From: JAEZPW01 sp035629075
Lineage (GTDB): Bacteria > Acidobacteriota > Terriglobia > Terriglobales > Acidobacteriaceae
NCBI GenBank assembly: GCA_035629075.1
Contig: DASPIK010000094.1
Location: 116,874-180,873 of the forward strand
DNA: 64,000 nt
Direction of reading: 5' to 3'
This document shows, one piece after another, positions 52,201 through 59,784 of this stretch. How positions within the stretch are numbered: position 1 is the first letter of the stretch; every line of letters begins with the position of its first letter. The notes beneath the pieces were generated by a model. That model was given only the letters and a program-made list of their open reading frames with translations, was not told the origin of the DNA and searched no databases. A program made the translations under genes and the position numbers.

Positions 52201-52695
52201 GCCATCGCCCCAGGCGACGCTGCGTTGGCTGTTATTCTCGCCGGTACCGACCCATACCACCGCCGGATCTTTTGGATCGAGGGTCACGGCGCCGATGGAA
52301 TACGAGCCTTCACCGTCGAACACGGGAGTCCAAGTCGTGCCGTTATTCGTCGTCTTCCACACACCGCCGCTCGCTACGCCTACGTAGTACTCGGCGCGGT
52401 TCTCAGGATTAACAGCGAAAGCGATGACTCGGCCGGAAGTCACGGCGGGTCCGATCAGTCGTAGCTTCAATCCATTGAAGGTCGAAGTGGACATCGGGTC
52501 CTTTGGCTTCGACTCATCCTTCTTCGCGCCTGAGTTCTTATCTTCAGGCGTGGCCGCTTCGGCCTTCTTCTCGGACTGTTGTTTCTGGACTTCCGCTTTC
52601 GCCTTTGCGGCTTTCGGCGGCTTTTGGGCGAATCCGAATACACCCAGGGACAACAACAGCAATGCAGTCACAAACGACTGGCGCAATTTTCGCAA
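49297..52695 (-). CDS. Large secreted Asp-box (BNR/VPS10-like) beta-propeller protein
   Basis: This 1132-aa protein has a signal peptide (VTALLLLSLGVFGFAQ), a Lys/Ala-rich linker (about 25-65), then two large propellers. At least ten Asp-box motifs are visible, such as TTNNGTTWTP, SEDGGKSWKN, TTDAGKTWKN, STDRGATWER, SDDRGNTWKA, TENGGQTWTK and TIDGGKTWTQ. The C-terminal third (about 850-1132) is a separate beta domain and a helical tail. Glycosidase annotations are common for this group, but no catalytic site is evident. The start is TTG 52695 with GAGGAG six bases upstream; the longer frame overlaps the divergent region. Confidence 0.88.
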   Translation of the reverse strand: MRKLRQSFVTALLLLSLGVFGFAQKPPKAAKAKAEVQKQQSEKKAEAATPEDKNSGAKKDESKPKDPMSTSTFNGLKLRLIGPAVTSGRVIAFAVNPENRAEYYVGVASGGVWKTTNNGTTWTPVFDGEGSYSIGAVTLDPKDPAVVWVGTGENNSQRSVAWGDGVYKSEDGGKSWKNVGLKKSEHIGRILIDPRDSKVVYVASQGPLWGPGGDRGLFKTTDAGKTWKNVLEISENTGVTDIAFDPENPDVIYAASYQRRRHVWTMIGGGPESALYKSTDAGANWTKLKSGLPTEDIGRIGIAVAPTEPNIVYAQIEAANGKGGIFRSTDRGATWERRNPYDSTGQYYSRITVDPKNAERVYIMGVYPQVSDDGGKTFRRMNIRSVHVDVHELWVDPNDTNYYLTGCDGGVYESYDRGESWAFKPNLPITQFYDVTVDNAKPFYNVYAGTQDNNSLGGPSRTRNINGIMNQDWFITSGGDGFRSQVDPVDPNTVYAEAQYGGLVRFDRRTGEELGIQPQPGRGEPPLRWNWDSPLIISPHSHTRLYFAANKLFRSDDRGNTWKAISGDLTRQLDRNRLPVMGKVWPADAVAKNASTSFYGNIVALSESPKQDGLLYVGTDDGLIQVTENGGQTWTKYEKFTGVPDQTYISRLAASAHDANTVYASFEAHKNADFKPYLLKSTDRGKTWTNIASNLPENGPVLAIAEDTVNPNLLFAGTEFGLFFTIDGGKTWTQLKGDFPTIAVRDLVIQPREGDLVVATFGRGIYILDDITPLRVLKPEMLAQEAVTFPVKDTLLYVEARPLGGRRKAFMGEQFYIAPNPPYGVTFTYYLKDKLKTKKEQRQEAERETVKKGQTPPYPTPEQLRAEAEAFPPQVYMVVYDASGKAVRTVPAPITEGMHRVSWNFRHPAPQLPPETGEGDEDFFWGDRPSGPLAMPGKYTAKLFKKIDGVVTELGSAQHFTVYTEESIGMKPEDLAALNTFQQKAARLYRAVTGAVHTAEDTKSRLKAIRRALHETPAADHQLAAAADKLENQLNEIQRSLRGDVALAARNENVGPSIQDRIRSVLDDTRFSIAVPTQTHRDAYAIAAQEFSQELTKLRGLIEGDLVKLEKGMEAAGAPWTPGRIPEWSPEE

Positions 52696-52874
52696 GGGAT
52701 TCTCCTCGCACCTTAGTTGGGATTGCAGGAATTCAGCTTCCCTTATACAACGAGAACTGCGGGAAGGGAACGATAGCCGAGAGCTTGGGTCAGTTCTGGA
52801 CTGTGCAAGCACCACTTCGGGACCAAGATGTTCGTCCGAATCCACCTGAGCCGAATCCAATTAGCTGGACGAGC

Positions 52875-53447
52875 ATGTCACTGAACAAAGCTAGCGGTCA
52901 CGATACCAAGCACGTCAAAATCGCACGTAACTATTGCTTCGGCTGCGGCCAGGATAATCCCGAGGGCATGCGGCTGAAGTTCAGGTTAGATGAGGAAGCC
53001 CAGCGCTTTGTTTCGCGCTTCCGCCTTAACCGGCGTTACGTGGGACCTCCGGGTCACGCGCACGGTGGCATCATCGCCACGATTCTTGACGAGGCGATGG
53101 GCAAGGTGAACAAACTGCGCCATGTCGTCGCGGTAACGGCAGAAATGACCGTGCAGTACATCAAGCCCGTGCCGCTCGGTAAAACGCTGATTGCAGAAGG
53201 GTGGGAGAAGCGCGTCCGTGGTCGCGTCCACACGAACGTCGCCGAAATCCGCAATGAAGAGGGCCTTGTGCTCGCCCGCAGCACGGGCAGGTTCATCGCC
53301 ATCGACCCACAAAAGATGTTTGGCAAGCACCTGCGCAACGGCCAGGGCGGGCAGTGGTCGAAAAAGCGGCTATCAGCAGCGACTACGCGCTCAAACCCGC
53401 AGACAAAATCAACCGTAACATCGCCAAAGAAACGTTCGTCATCCTGA
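52875..53447 (+). CDS. PaaI-like hotdog-fold thioesterase with extended tail
   Basis: This 190-aa enzyme has a 4HBT/PaaI fold: YCFGCGQDNPEGMRLKF, PPGHAHGGIIATILDEAMG with the catalytic region and VQYIKPVPLGKTLIAEGW. It should hydrolyse acyl-CoA thioesters; the acyl group is unknown. ATG 52875 begins the protein. After about residue 157 the sequence turns Ser/Thr/Lys-rich with no family match, and the TGA lies in the left arm of a palindromic repeat, so the tail was probably acquired by repeat insertion. It is divergent from the Asp-box gene. Confidence 0.86.
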   Translation: MSLNKASGHDTKHVKIARNYCFGCGQDNPEGMRLKFRLDEEAQRFVSRFRLNRRYVGPPGHAHGGIIATILDEAMGKVNKLRHVVAVTAEMTVQYIKPVPLGKTLIAEGWEKRVRGRVHTNVAEIRNEEGLVLARSTGRFIAIDPQKMFGKHLRNGQGGQWSKKRLSAATTRSNPQTKSTVTSPKKRSSS

Positions 53448-53552
53448 GCGCAGCGAACGATCTATGCATTTGCCTTGCCCTCAGCGATCATTCCCGCGCG
53501 CGCAAAATGCATGATCCTTCACTCCGCGCCTACCGCGCTCCGTTCAGGATGA
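53439..53552. repeat. REP-like palindromic repeat element, about 114 bp
   Basis: The left arm begins TCATCCTGAGCGCAGCG. The complement of the right end begins TCATCCTGAACGGAGCG. Inner parts match too: GATCTATGCATTTG at left against GATCATGCATTTTG read from the right. This is an imperfect inverted repeat with terminal TCATCCTGA, resembling intergenic palindromes I recall as frequent in Acidobacteriota. It carries no gene, and its left end supplies the stop codon of the thioesterase. Confidence 0.75.
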
Positions 53553-53701
53553 AAAGCCGTGGCACTCCCGAACCATGCTCGCGTGTCACGTACCGGCCTT
53601 ACTTGCAGGCCTGCAACCGTGAACCCGAGATGCTAAAATAGCCTGTTCACAATCAGTACTGAGACCCGCCAGCGGTTCCCAGGGAACGAGGAAACACCAT
53701 C

Positions 53702-54637
53702 ATGTCCGAAAACAACGGAAACACCGGTCTGCGCCTGAAAGTTGGTTTGGCTGAAATGCTCAAGGGCGGCGTCATCATGGACGTCATGAGCGCCGAACAG
53801 GCCGAAGTGGCGGAAAAGGCCGGCGCCGTTGCCGTCATGGCGCTTGAGCGCGTACCGGCGATGATCCGCGCTGAAGGCGGACTCGCCCGCATGGCGAACC
53901 CCAAGAAGATCAAGGAAATCATGTCCGTGGCATCGATCCCGGTCATGGCCAAGTGCCGCATCGGGCACTTCGCAGAGGCGCAGATTTTACAGGAACTCGG
54001 CGTCGACTACATCGACGAGTCCGAAGTTCTCACGCCGGCCGACGAAGAACATCACGTTGACAAGCACGCGTTCAAAACGCCGTTCGTGTGCGGCGCGCGC
54101 AATCTGGGAGAGGCTCTGCGCCGCATCGCCGAAGGCGCTGCGATGATCCGCACCAAGGGCGAAGCGGGCACCGGCGACGTCGTGCACGCCGTCAAACACA
54201 TGCGCCAGATCATGAAGGAAATGCGGGCGCTCACCGTCATGGACGAAGCCGAGCTTTTCGCCGCGGCGAAGAACCATCAGGCACCCTACGAACTCGTTCG
54301 CATCGTCGCCAAGGCCGGCAAATTGCCGGTGCCGAACTTCTCCGCAGGTGGAATCGCCACACCGGCAGACGCATCCCTAATGATGCAGCTTGGCGCCGAA
54401 GCTATCTTCGTAGGCTCGGGCATCTTTATGAAGGACGGTGCGACGCCGCTCGACCTGCATAATGCCGCCGAGCGCCACGAGGCGGAAGCCCGCGCCAAGG
54501 CCATCGTCATCGCCACGACGCACTACAACGATCCGAAGATCCTCGCCGAAGTCAGCGAGCAGGTCCCCGGCGCGATGAAGGGCCTCGCGGCAGCCGCGAT
54601 CCCGGTCGAACAGCAGCTACAGACGCGAGGCTGGTAG
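53702..54637 (+). CDS. pdxS: Pyridoxal 5'-phosphate synthase lyase subunit PdxS
   Basis: This 311-aa TIM-barrel enzyme condenses ribose 5-phosphate, glyceraldehyde 3-phosphate and ammonia into pyridoxal 5'-phosphate. Family blocks are KGGVIMDVMSAEQAEVAEKAG, VMAKCRIGHFAEAQ with the first active-site Lys, DYIDESEVLTPADEEHH and MIRTKGEAGTGDVVHAV with the second Lys, then FVGSGIF for phosphate. The glutaminase partner PdxT is not adjacent, unlike in many genomes. A terminator follows. It is monocistronic. Confidence 0.97.
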   Translation: MSENNGNTGLRLKVGLAEMLKGGVIMDVMSAEQAEVAEKAGAVAVMALERVPAMIRAEGGLARMANPKKIKEIMSVASIPVMAKCRIGHFAEAQILQELGVDYIDESEVLTPADEEHHVDKHAFKTPFVCGARNLGEALRRIAEGAAMIRTKGEAGTGDVVHAVKHMRQIMKEMRALTVMDEAELFAAAKNHQAPYELVRIVAKAGKLPVPNFSAGGIATPADASLMMQLGAEAIFVGSGIFMKDGATPLDLHNAAERHEAEARAKAIVIATTHYNDPKILAEVSEQVPGAMKGLAAAAIPVEQQLQTRGW

Positions 54638-54677
54638 GGAAGAGCGGTAAATAGCAATTTAGGCGAAGCCACTCATG

Positions 54678-54705
54678 AGGCGCAGCTTACGGGCTGCGCC
54701 TTTCT
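54678..54705 (+). terminator. Terminator after pdxS
   Basis: AGGCGCAGC (54678-54686) pairs perfectly with GCTGCGCCT (54693-54701), then TTCTT. Confidence 0.88.
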
Positions 54706-54781
54706 TATCTACCGAGGCGTCCATCTGTCACCGCGACACTCTCCATTGCCTCATCAGCAATGGTTCCTGTATGAAGGACTC

Positions 54782-55432
54782 ATGGTCCTGCAACACATAG
54801 ACCAATTGTTTCTCGTTCTCGACTTCCTTGGAGTGTTCGTGGGTGCGCTCGGCGGGGCTCTCGACGCTGTGCGGGAGACGAAGTACAAGTACGACTTCAT
54901 CGGCGTCTTGGGACTGGCGTTTGCATCGGCGCTTGGCGGCGGCATCACTCGCGACGTGATGCTCCAGCACGGGCCGCCGTTAGCCTTCCTCGATATTCGA
55001 TACGAGATCGTCGCCTTCACAGGGGCGATTGTCGTGCTGGCGCTGCGTTCTAAAGAGATGGGACCCGGCGCTGCGAATGCCATGATCGTGATTGACGCGG
55101 CGGCGATCGGGTTGTTTTCCGTGGCCGGTACGACCCGCGCGCTCAACGCCGGATTAGCGGAACTCCCGTCCGTGCTGCTGGGCGTTGTTACGGCCGTGGG
55201 CGGCGGTTCATTACGCGACGTCCTGAGTGGACGGGCGCCGAGAATATTCGAACGTGGCCAGTTCTATGCCATCGCTGCCTTACTTGGCTCTGCTGTCTTC
55301 CTCGGTTGTGACCGCGCAGGTCTTGCACGCGAGACATCGAGTATCGTGGGCGCATCGGCATGCTTTGCCCTTCGCGTGCTTTCGTGGAAGTTCAATTGGC
55401 GGACGAGGGCAGTGCGGAGCGATCGGGTGTGA
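54782..55432 (+). CDS. TRIC-type cation channel family protein (UPF0126)
   Basis: This 216-aa membrane protein is built of two related halves of three helices. Each half ends in the family motif: GLAFASALGGGITRDVML (about 45-62) and GVVTAVGGGSLRDVLSG (about 132-148). Prokaryotic TRIC proteins form trimeric monovalent-cation channels. I prefer ATG 54782 (AAGGA just upstream, and protein begins near VLDFLGVFVGALGGALDAV) over TTG 54746. The charged tail is short. It stands alone between pdxS and the convergent dipeptidase. Confidence 0.88.
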   Translation: MVLQHIDQLFLVLDFLGVFVGALGGALDAVRETKYKYDFIGVLGLAFASALGGGITRDVMLQHGPPLAFLDIRYEIVAFTGAIVVLALRSKEMGPGAANAMIVIDAAAIGLFSVAGTTRALNAGLAELPSVLLGVVTAVGGGSLRDVLSGRAPRIFERGQFYAIAALLGSAVFLGCDRAGLARETSSIVGASACFALRVLSWKFNWRTRAVRSDRV

Positions 55433-55561
55433 CCGTGCTACTCGACTGATTTCACCTCGAGTGTGGGCAGCAAGGCTACACACAGACAAATCTGTGCCTC
55501 TGTTCCGATCCCTGTTAGCCCGCTCTATCGGGGCCCACATCCATAAGGCCCACATGCCGAG

Positions 55562-56875
55562 CTATTTCGCCGCCACCTTTATGCCGCGGGAAGATTCTGT
55601 TTGAATCTTTCTGCTGACGCGCTCGACCTCGCGAAATACTCGCAGTAGGTTTCCTCCGAGAATTTTTCGGATGTCCTCAGCGCTGTAACCGCGGGCCATC
55701 AGTCCCTCGGTGATCTTAGGCAGATCGGCGGCCGAATCCATGCCTTCGGGCATTGATGAGACGCCATCGAAATCGGAGCCGATGCCAACGTGATCCACGC
55801 CAGCCACCTTGGCGATGTGGTCGAAGTGGTCGATCAGCACGCTGAAAGGTGGGCGTGGAATTTTGGCGGCCCACTCCATCTGGGCATGCTCGCGAGCTTG
55901 AGCACGTACTTCCGGTGAGGCTTCCTTTAGGCGCTCATCCAGTTCTTTCATGGCCTGTCTGCGTGCAGCAGACTGCAAATTGAACTCGCGCATGTATTCC
56001 TCGTCGTCAAAAAACGAGGCGAAGTTCACCTGTACGACGCCACCGTTCTTCGCCACTGCCCGTAGCATCGCGTCATCCATGTTGCGGTAGTGATTGGCTA
56101 TGGCGCGAGCGGAAGAGTGCGAGGCGATGACCGGAGCTTTGGTGGTGTTGATCACGTCCCAGAAGGTCTTGTCCGACACGTGGGACACATCCACCATCAT
56201 GCCCAGTCGGTTCATCTCCCGAACGATCTCCTTCCCGAACGGCGTTAAGCCTCCGTGGTGCTGCACCTTAGGGTCAGTCTCGTCGCCAGAGGCGTCCGCC
56301 CACTCGTTCGTATTCATCCAGGTCAGGGTCATGTAACGAGCGCCGAGGCGGTAGAAGTTGCGGAGAATGCCGATATTGTTCTCAATCGCGTGGCCGCCTT
56401 CAACGCCAATGAGCGTCGCGATCCGCTTGCGAGAGTCGGTTCGGGCGCGAACGATATCGTCGGCCGAGAACGCCAGCACCATGTCGTTCGGATGTTTGTG
56501 CGCCTGCTCATAGATGGCATCGATCATCTCAAGAGCGCGATGTGCGTAGCGCCCCTTGTACTTTTCCGGGTCGACCCACGCCACAAAGAACTCGGCACCG
56601 AGATTGCCTTTCTTCATCCTTGCTAGGTCGACGTGCCCATTGCCAGCGTCCGAACTCAGATCGAACTTCTCGTCGACAAAGCGCCCGGTCGTGTCGGCAT
56701 GCGTGTCGATTACGATGGCCGACCTGTGCAGCGCATATGCATTCTGCTCAAGTTTTCCGCCTGATTTTCGTTTCTTGGCACGACTCGTCTGGTCCAAAGT
56801 CCGAGCAAAAAGAGGGGCAGCGACAACGGAGGTGAACAGCAGGGTAGCAACAGTTGCGGCGACCAATTTACGCAT
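55562..56875 (-). CDS. Membrane dipeptidase, peptidase family M19
   Basis: This 437-aa enzyme has a signal peptide (KLVAATVATLLFTSVVAAPLFA) and the zinc sites of renal-type dipeptidases: VIDTHADT, GVEGGHAIENN, VDVSHVSDKTFWDVI, IASHSSARAIANH and VGIGSDFDGV. It cleaves dipeptides, often with D-residues, in the periplasm or outside. The insert MKKGNLGAEFFVAWVDPEKYKG (as parts) is normal for the bacterial branch. I start at ATG 56875, where AAGGA is six bases upstream; the frame upstream crosses the terminator of sdhB. Confidence 0.92.
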   Translation of the reverse strand: MRKLVAATVATLLFTSVVAAPLFARTLDQTSRAKKRKSGGKLEQNAYALHRSAIVIDTHADTTGRFVDEKFDLSSDAGNGHVDLARMKKGNLGAEFFVAWVDPEKYKGRYAHRALEMIDAIYEQAHKHPNDMVLAFSADDIVRARTDSRKRIATLIGVEGGHAIENNIGILRNFYRLGARYMTLTWMNTNEWADASGDETDPKVQHHGGLTPFGKEIVREMNRLGMMVDVSHVSDKTFWDVINTTKAPVIASHSSARAIANHYRNMDDAMLRAVAKNGGVVQVNFASFFDDEEYMREFNLQSAARRQAMKELDERLKEASPEVRAQAREHAQMEWAAKIPRPPFSVLIDHFDHIAKVAGVDHVGIGSDFDGVSSMPEGMDSAADLPKITEGLMARGYSAEDIRKILGGNLLRVFREVERVSRKIQTESSRGIKVAAK

Positions 56876-56889
56876 CGTTGTCCTTATGC

Positions 56890-56919
56890 AAAAGCCGGGT
56901 CTGTTGCGCCAGACCCGGC
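56890..56919 (-). terminator. Terminator after the sdh operon
   Basis: GCCGGGTCTG (56894-56903) pairs perfectly with CAGACCCGGC (56910-56919), and TTTTGC follows on the minus strand. It separates sdhB from the dipeptidase gene. Confidence 0.9.
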
Positions 56920-56944
56920 CGAGTTGATGAATATGTAGATGCAA

Positions 56945-57700
56945 TCAGAGACGGAACAAGTCCTTGATGGCCTGCTTCGTGACCTGCCCACCTACGTCGG
57001 AGATTGACTTGGTTAGCGGAATCTCTTTGGGGCAGACCTCAACGCAGTTCTGCGCGTAACCACATTCCTGGATGCCGCCGTCGCCCATCAGTGCGAGCAA
57101 GCGCTCGCGCATGAGCGCCTTTCCCGTCGGGTGCGTATTGAACAGCCGCACCTGACTGATCGTCGCCGCGCCGACGAAACCGGTCTTCTCGTTGAACTGC
57201 GGGCAAGCTTCCATGCAGCAGCAGCACGAGATGCAGCGGGACAGCGGGTATGCCTGATCCTGCTCCTCGGGAGACATCCGTGGGCCTTCGCCAAGGTCAT
57301 AGGTGCCGTCGATCGGTACCCAGGCCTTCACGCGCTTCAAATTCTCGAACAGGACACTTCGGTCCACAGACAGGTCCCGAACAACAGGGAACTTTGTGAA
57401 CGGCTCAAGCTTGATCGGTTGCTCAAGCTGATCTACCAGGGCGGAGCACGCCATGCGAGCGCGCCCGTTGATCAGCATCGCGCAGGAGCCACAGACTTCT
57501 TCAAGGCAGTTCGAATCGTAGATGATGGGTTCGGTCGCTTTGCCGTCACTTGTGACGGGGTTGGCCGCAATCTCCATCAGGCACGCAATGATGTTGAGAT
57601 TCGGCCGATAGGGAATCGCGAACTCCTCCCAATACGGTTTCGACTGAGGATCCTTCTGGCGTTTGATTTTGATAACGACAGATGACTTAGTATTCGCCAT
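56945..57700 (-). CDS. sdhB: Succinate dehydrogenase iron-sulfur subunit SdhB
   Basis: This 251-aa subunit carries electrons from FAD to quinone. The 2Fe-2S site is CLEEVCGSCAMLINGRARMAC, of which the first Cys starts at about residue 66. The 4Fe-4S and 3Fe-4S ligands are in SRCISCCCCMEACPQF and ECGYAQNCVEVCPKEIPLTK. Four consecutive Cys in the second cluster motif are unusual but keep the CX2CX2C spacing. It closes the sdhC-sdhA-sdhB operon before a strong terminator. Confidence 0.96.
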   Translation of the reverse strand: MANTKSSVVIKIKRQKDPQSKPYWEEFAIPYRPNLNIIACLMEIAANPVTSDGKATEPIIYDSNCLEEVCGSCAMLINGRARMACSALVDQLEQPIKLEPFTKFPVVRDLSVDRSVLFENLKRVKAWVPIDGTYDLGEGPRMSPEEQDQAYPLSRCISCCCCMEACPQFNEKTGFVGAATISQVRLFNTHPTGKALMRERLLALMGDGGIQECGYAQNCVEVCPKEIPLTKSISDVGGQVTKQAIKDLFRL

Positions 57701-57802
57701 TTTTAACTCTCTTTACGTTTCGCCGCGCGGGCCAGTTCTGACCCGATTGCAATCTCTCTAACCGCAGCTCTTGCCGCCAGAACCTGGCGGGTTCGCAAGG
57801 CC

Positions 57803-57958
57803 TCAGGCCCCGCCGGCACTGACGAAGCCCACCAGGGCCAGAACTGAACCCGCAATGGTCAGCGCTTTCAATCCGACTGATAATCCAGCGGCAATCAGCA
57901 CCAGGCCGACTACAACCAGCGCCCGCTTGACTCGCACGTCTTTGAGTATTGAGGACAA
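57803..57958 (-). CDS. Small membrane protein between sdhA and sdhB, 51 aa
   Basis: A 51-codon frame starts at TTG 57958, 13 bases after the sdhA stop, with TGAGGA of that stop acting as a possible ribosome site. It encodes SSILKDVRVKRALVVVGLVL and IAAGLSVGLKALTIAGSVLA, then LVGFVSAGGA, so a basic start and two hydrophobic segments. Classical four-subunit complexes have a second small anchor (SdhD), but this is too short for one. It could be an assembly or stabilising peptide, or spurious. A 102-bp gap to sdhB follows. Confidence 0.5.
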   Translation of the reverse strand: MSSILKDVRVKRALVVVGLVLIAAGLSVGLKALTIAGSVLALVGFVSAGGA

Positions 57959-57970
57959 TAACGTGGTTCC

Positions 57971-59740
57971 TCAGTACTTGCGCGTACGTGGCGGGATCAG
58001 GGATACATCCACTGGTTCGAATTCGAAGCGCGGCTCATCAGCGTCTGGGGCGAAGTATGCCTTCGTCGTCTTAAGCCAGTTCTGATCGTCGCGCTCTGGG
58101 AACTCGGGCTTGTAGTGCGCACCTCGCGACTCGTTCCGCATCAATGCGCCCTGCGAGATAACGCGTGCCAACTGCAGCATGTTGTACAGTTGCCGCGCAA
58201 ACACGAAGGTCGTATTTGCCCACATCGTCTTATCACTAAGGTTAATGTGGTGCCAGCGCTCGAGCAGTTCGCAAACTTTCGGATCTGTTTCCTGCAGCAG
58301 GTTGTTATAGCGAATGACCGTGCAGTTCTTGGTCATCAGATCGCCCAACTCGCGCCACAGGCGGAAGGGATTCTCCGTGCCGTCAGAGGTAAGAAGCCGC
58401 TGGTTGAACTCCTGCTGGCGCTTCCGCTCAGCTTCGAAGCAGCCATTGCTATCCAGGGCCGTCACATTGCGGGCGTACTTCACAGCTTCCGGACCCGCCA
58501 CGAACCCGCCGTAGATACATGACATGAGCGAGTTTGCGCCCAACCGGTTCGCACCGTGAATCGAGTAGTCGCACTCGCCACATGCGTAGAGCCCCGGTAT
58601 GTTCGTCGCCTGGTTGTTATCAACCCAGAGGCCACCCATGGTGTAGTGCATTCCCGGGAAAATCTTCATTGGCACGTCACGCGGATCGTCGCCAACGAAT
58701 TTCTCGTAGATCTCGAGAATGCCTTCGAGCTTCTTGTCGAGCACCTTGCGGTCGATGTGCGTGAGGTCAAGGTAGACCATCGGCTGGCCGTCGATGCCCA
58801 GATTGTGCTCGTAAACAACTTTGAAGATCGCGCGTGTCGCTACGTCACGGGGAACAAGATTTCCGTACTTCGGGTACCAGTCTTCCAGGAAGTACCAACG
58901 CTCGTTCTCGGGAATACTGCGCGGTTCACGCTTGTCGCCCGGCTGCTTCGGTACCCATACGCGGCCACCCTCGCCACGCGCTGATTCAGACATCAGCCGA
59001 AGCTTGTCTTCGCCCGGAATGGCCGTAGGGTGCACCTGGATGAACTCGCCGTTCGCGTAGTACGCACCCTGCTGATAGAGCGCTGACTGCGCCGACCCGG
59101 TGCATACGACGGAATTGGTCGACTTGCCGAAGATTGCGCCGATACCGCCAGTCGCCATGATCACTGCGTCGGCAGGGAAGGTGACGACTTCCATCGAGCG
59201 CAAATCCATCGCCGAGATACCGCGGCATGCGCCTGCGGAATCGAGTACGGCCGAGAGAAATTCCCAAGACTCGTACTTCGTGACCTTACCTTCAGACTCG
59301 TAACGGCGTACCTGCTCGTCAAGAGCATAAAGAAGCTGCTGGCCGGTGGTGGCACCCGCGAATGCGGTGCGGTGGAACAGAGTTCCGCCGAACCGGCGGA
59401 AATCCAGCAGACCCTCGGGCGTGCGGTTGAACGGTACGCCCATGCGGTCGAGCAGGTCGATGATGCCCGGAGCCATGTCGCACATGGCCTTTACGGGCGG
59501 CTGATTCGCAAGGAAGTCGCCTCCATAAACCGTGTCATCGAAGTGCTGCCAGGTTGAGTCGCCTTCGCCCTTGAGGTTCTTTGCGGCGTTGATGCCGCCC
59601 TGAGCGCAGACGGAGTGGGATCGTTTCACAGCCACGACAGAAAACAGGTCTACGTGGCCACCCATTTCGGCGATTTTGATTGCGGCCGAGAGGCCCGCCA
59701 GGCCTCCGCCGACGACGATAATTCTCGGATTCGCTGCCAT
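57971..59740 (-). CDS. sdhA: Succinate dehydrogenase flavoprotein subunit SdhA
   Basis: This 589-aa catalytic subunit oxidises succinate to fumarate. The FAD motif VVGGGLAGLSAAIKIAE is at residues 9-25, and the covalent-FAD His is in RSHSVCAQGGINAA. The active-site regions are FGGTLFHRTAFAGATTGQQ and GLYACGECDYSIHGANRLGANS. The sequence resembles the type with a single five-helix cytochrome b anchor (Bacillus and Wolinella type), consistent with the neighbouring sdhC. It is preceded by sdhC and followed by a small membrane ORF and sdhB. Confidence 0.97.
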   Translation of the reverse strand: MAANPRIIVVGGGLAGLSAAIKIAEMGGHVDLFSVVAVKRSHSVCAQGGINAAKNLKGEGDSTWQHFDDTVYGGDFLANQPPVKAMCDMAPGIIDLLDRMGVPFNRTPEGLLDFRRFGGTLFHRTAFAGATTGQQLLYALDEQVRRYESEGKVTKYESWEFLSAVLDSAGACRGISAMDLRSMEVVTFPADAVIMATGGIGAIFGKSTNSVVCTGSAQSALYQQGAYYANGEFIQVHPTAIPGEDKLRLMSESARGEGGRVWVPKQPGDKREPRSIPENERWYFLEDWYPKYGNLVPRDVATRAIFKVVYEHNLGIDGQPMVYLDLTHIDRKVLDKKLEGILEIYEKFVGDDPRDVPMKIFPGMHYTMGGLWVDNNQATNIPGLYACGECDYSIHGANRLGANSLMSCIYGGFVAGPEAVKYARNVTALDSNGCFEAERKRQQEFNQRLLTSDGTENPFRLWRELGDLMTKNCTVIRYNNLLQETDPKVCELLERWHHINLSDKTMWANTTFVFARQLYNMLQLARVISQGALMRNESRGAHYKPEFPERDDQNWLKTTKAYFAPDADEPRFEFEPVDVSLIPPRTRKY

Positions 59741-59784
59741 TTTGAAAATGAACCTTCAACTGGCGCGGAACGGAGTCCGCAGCC

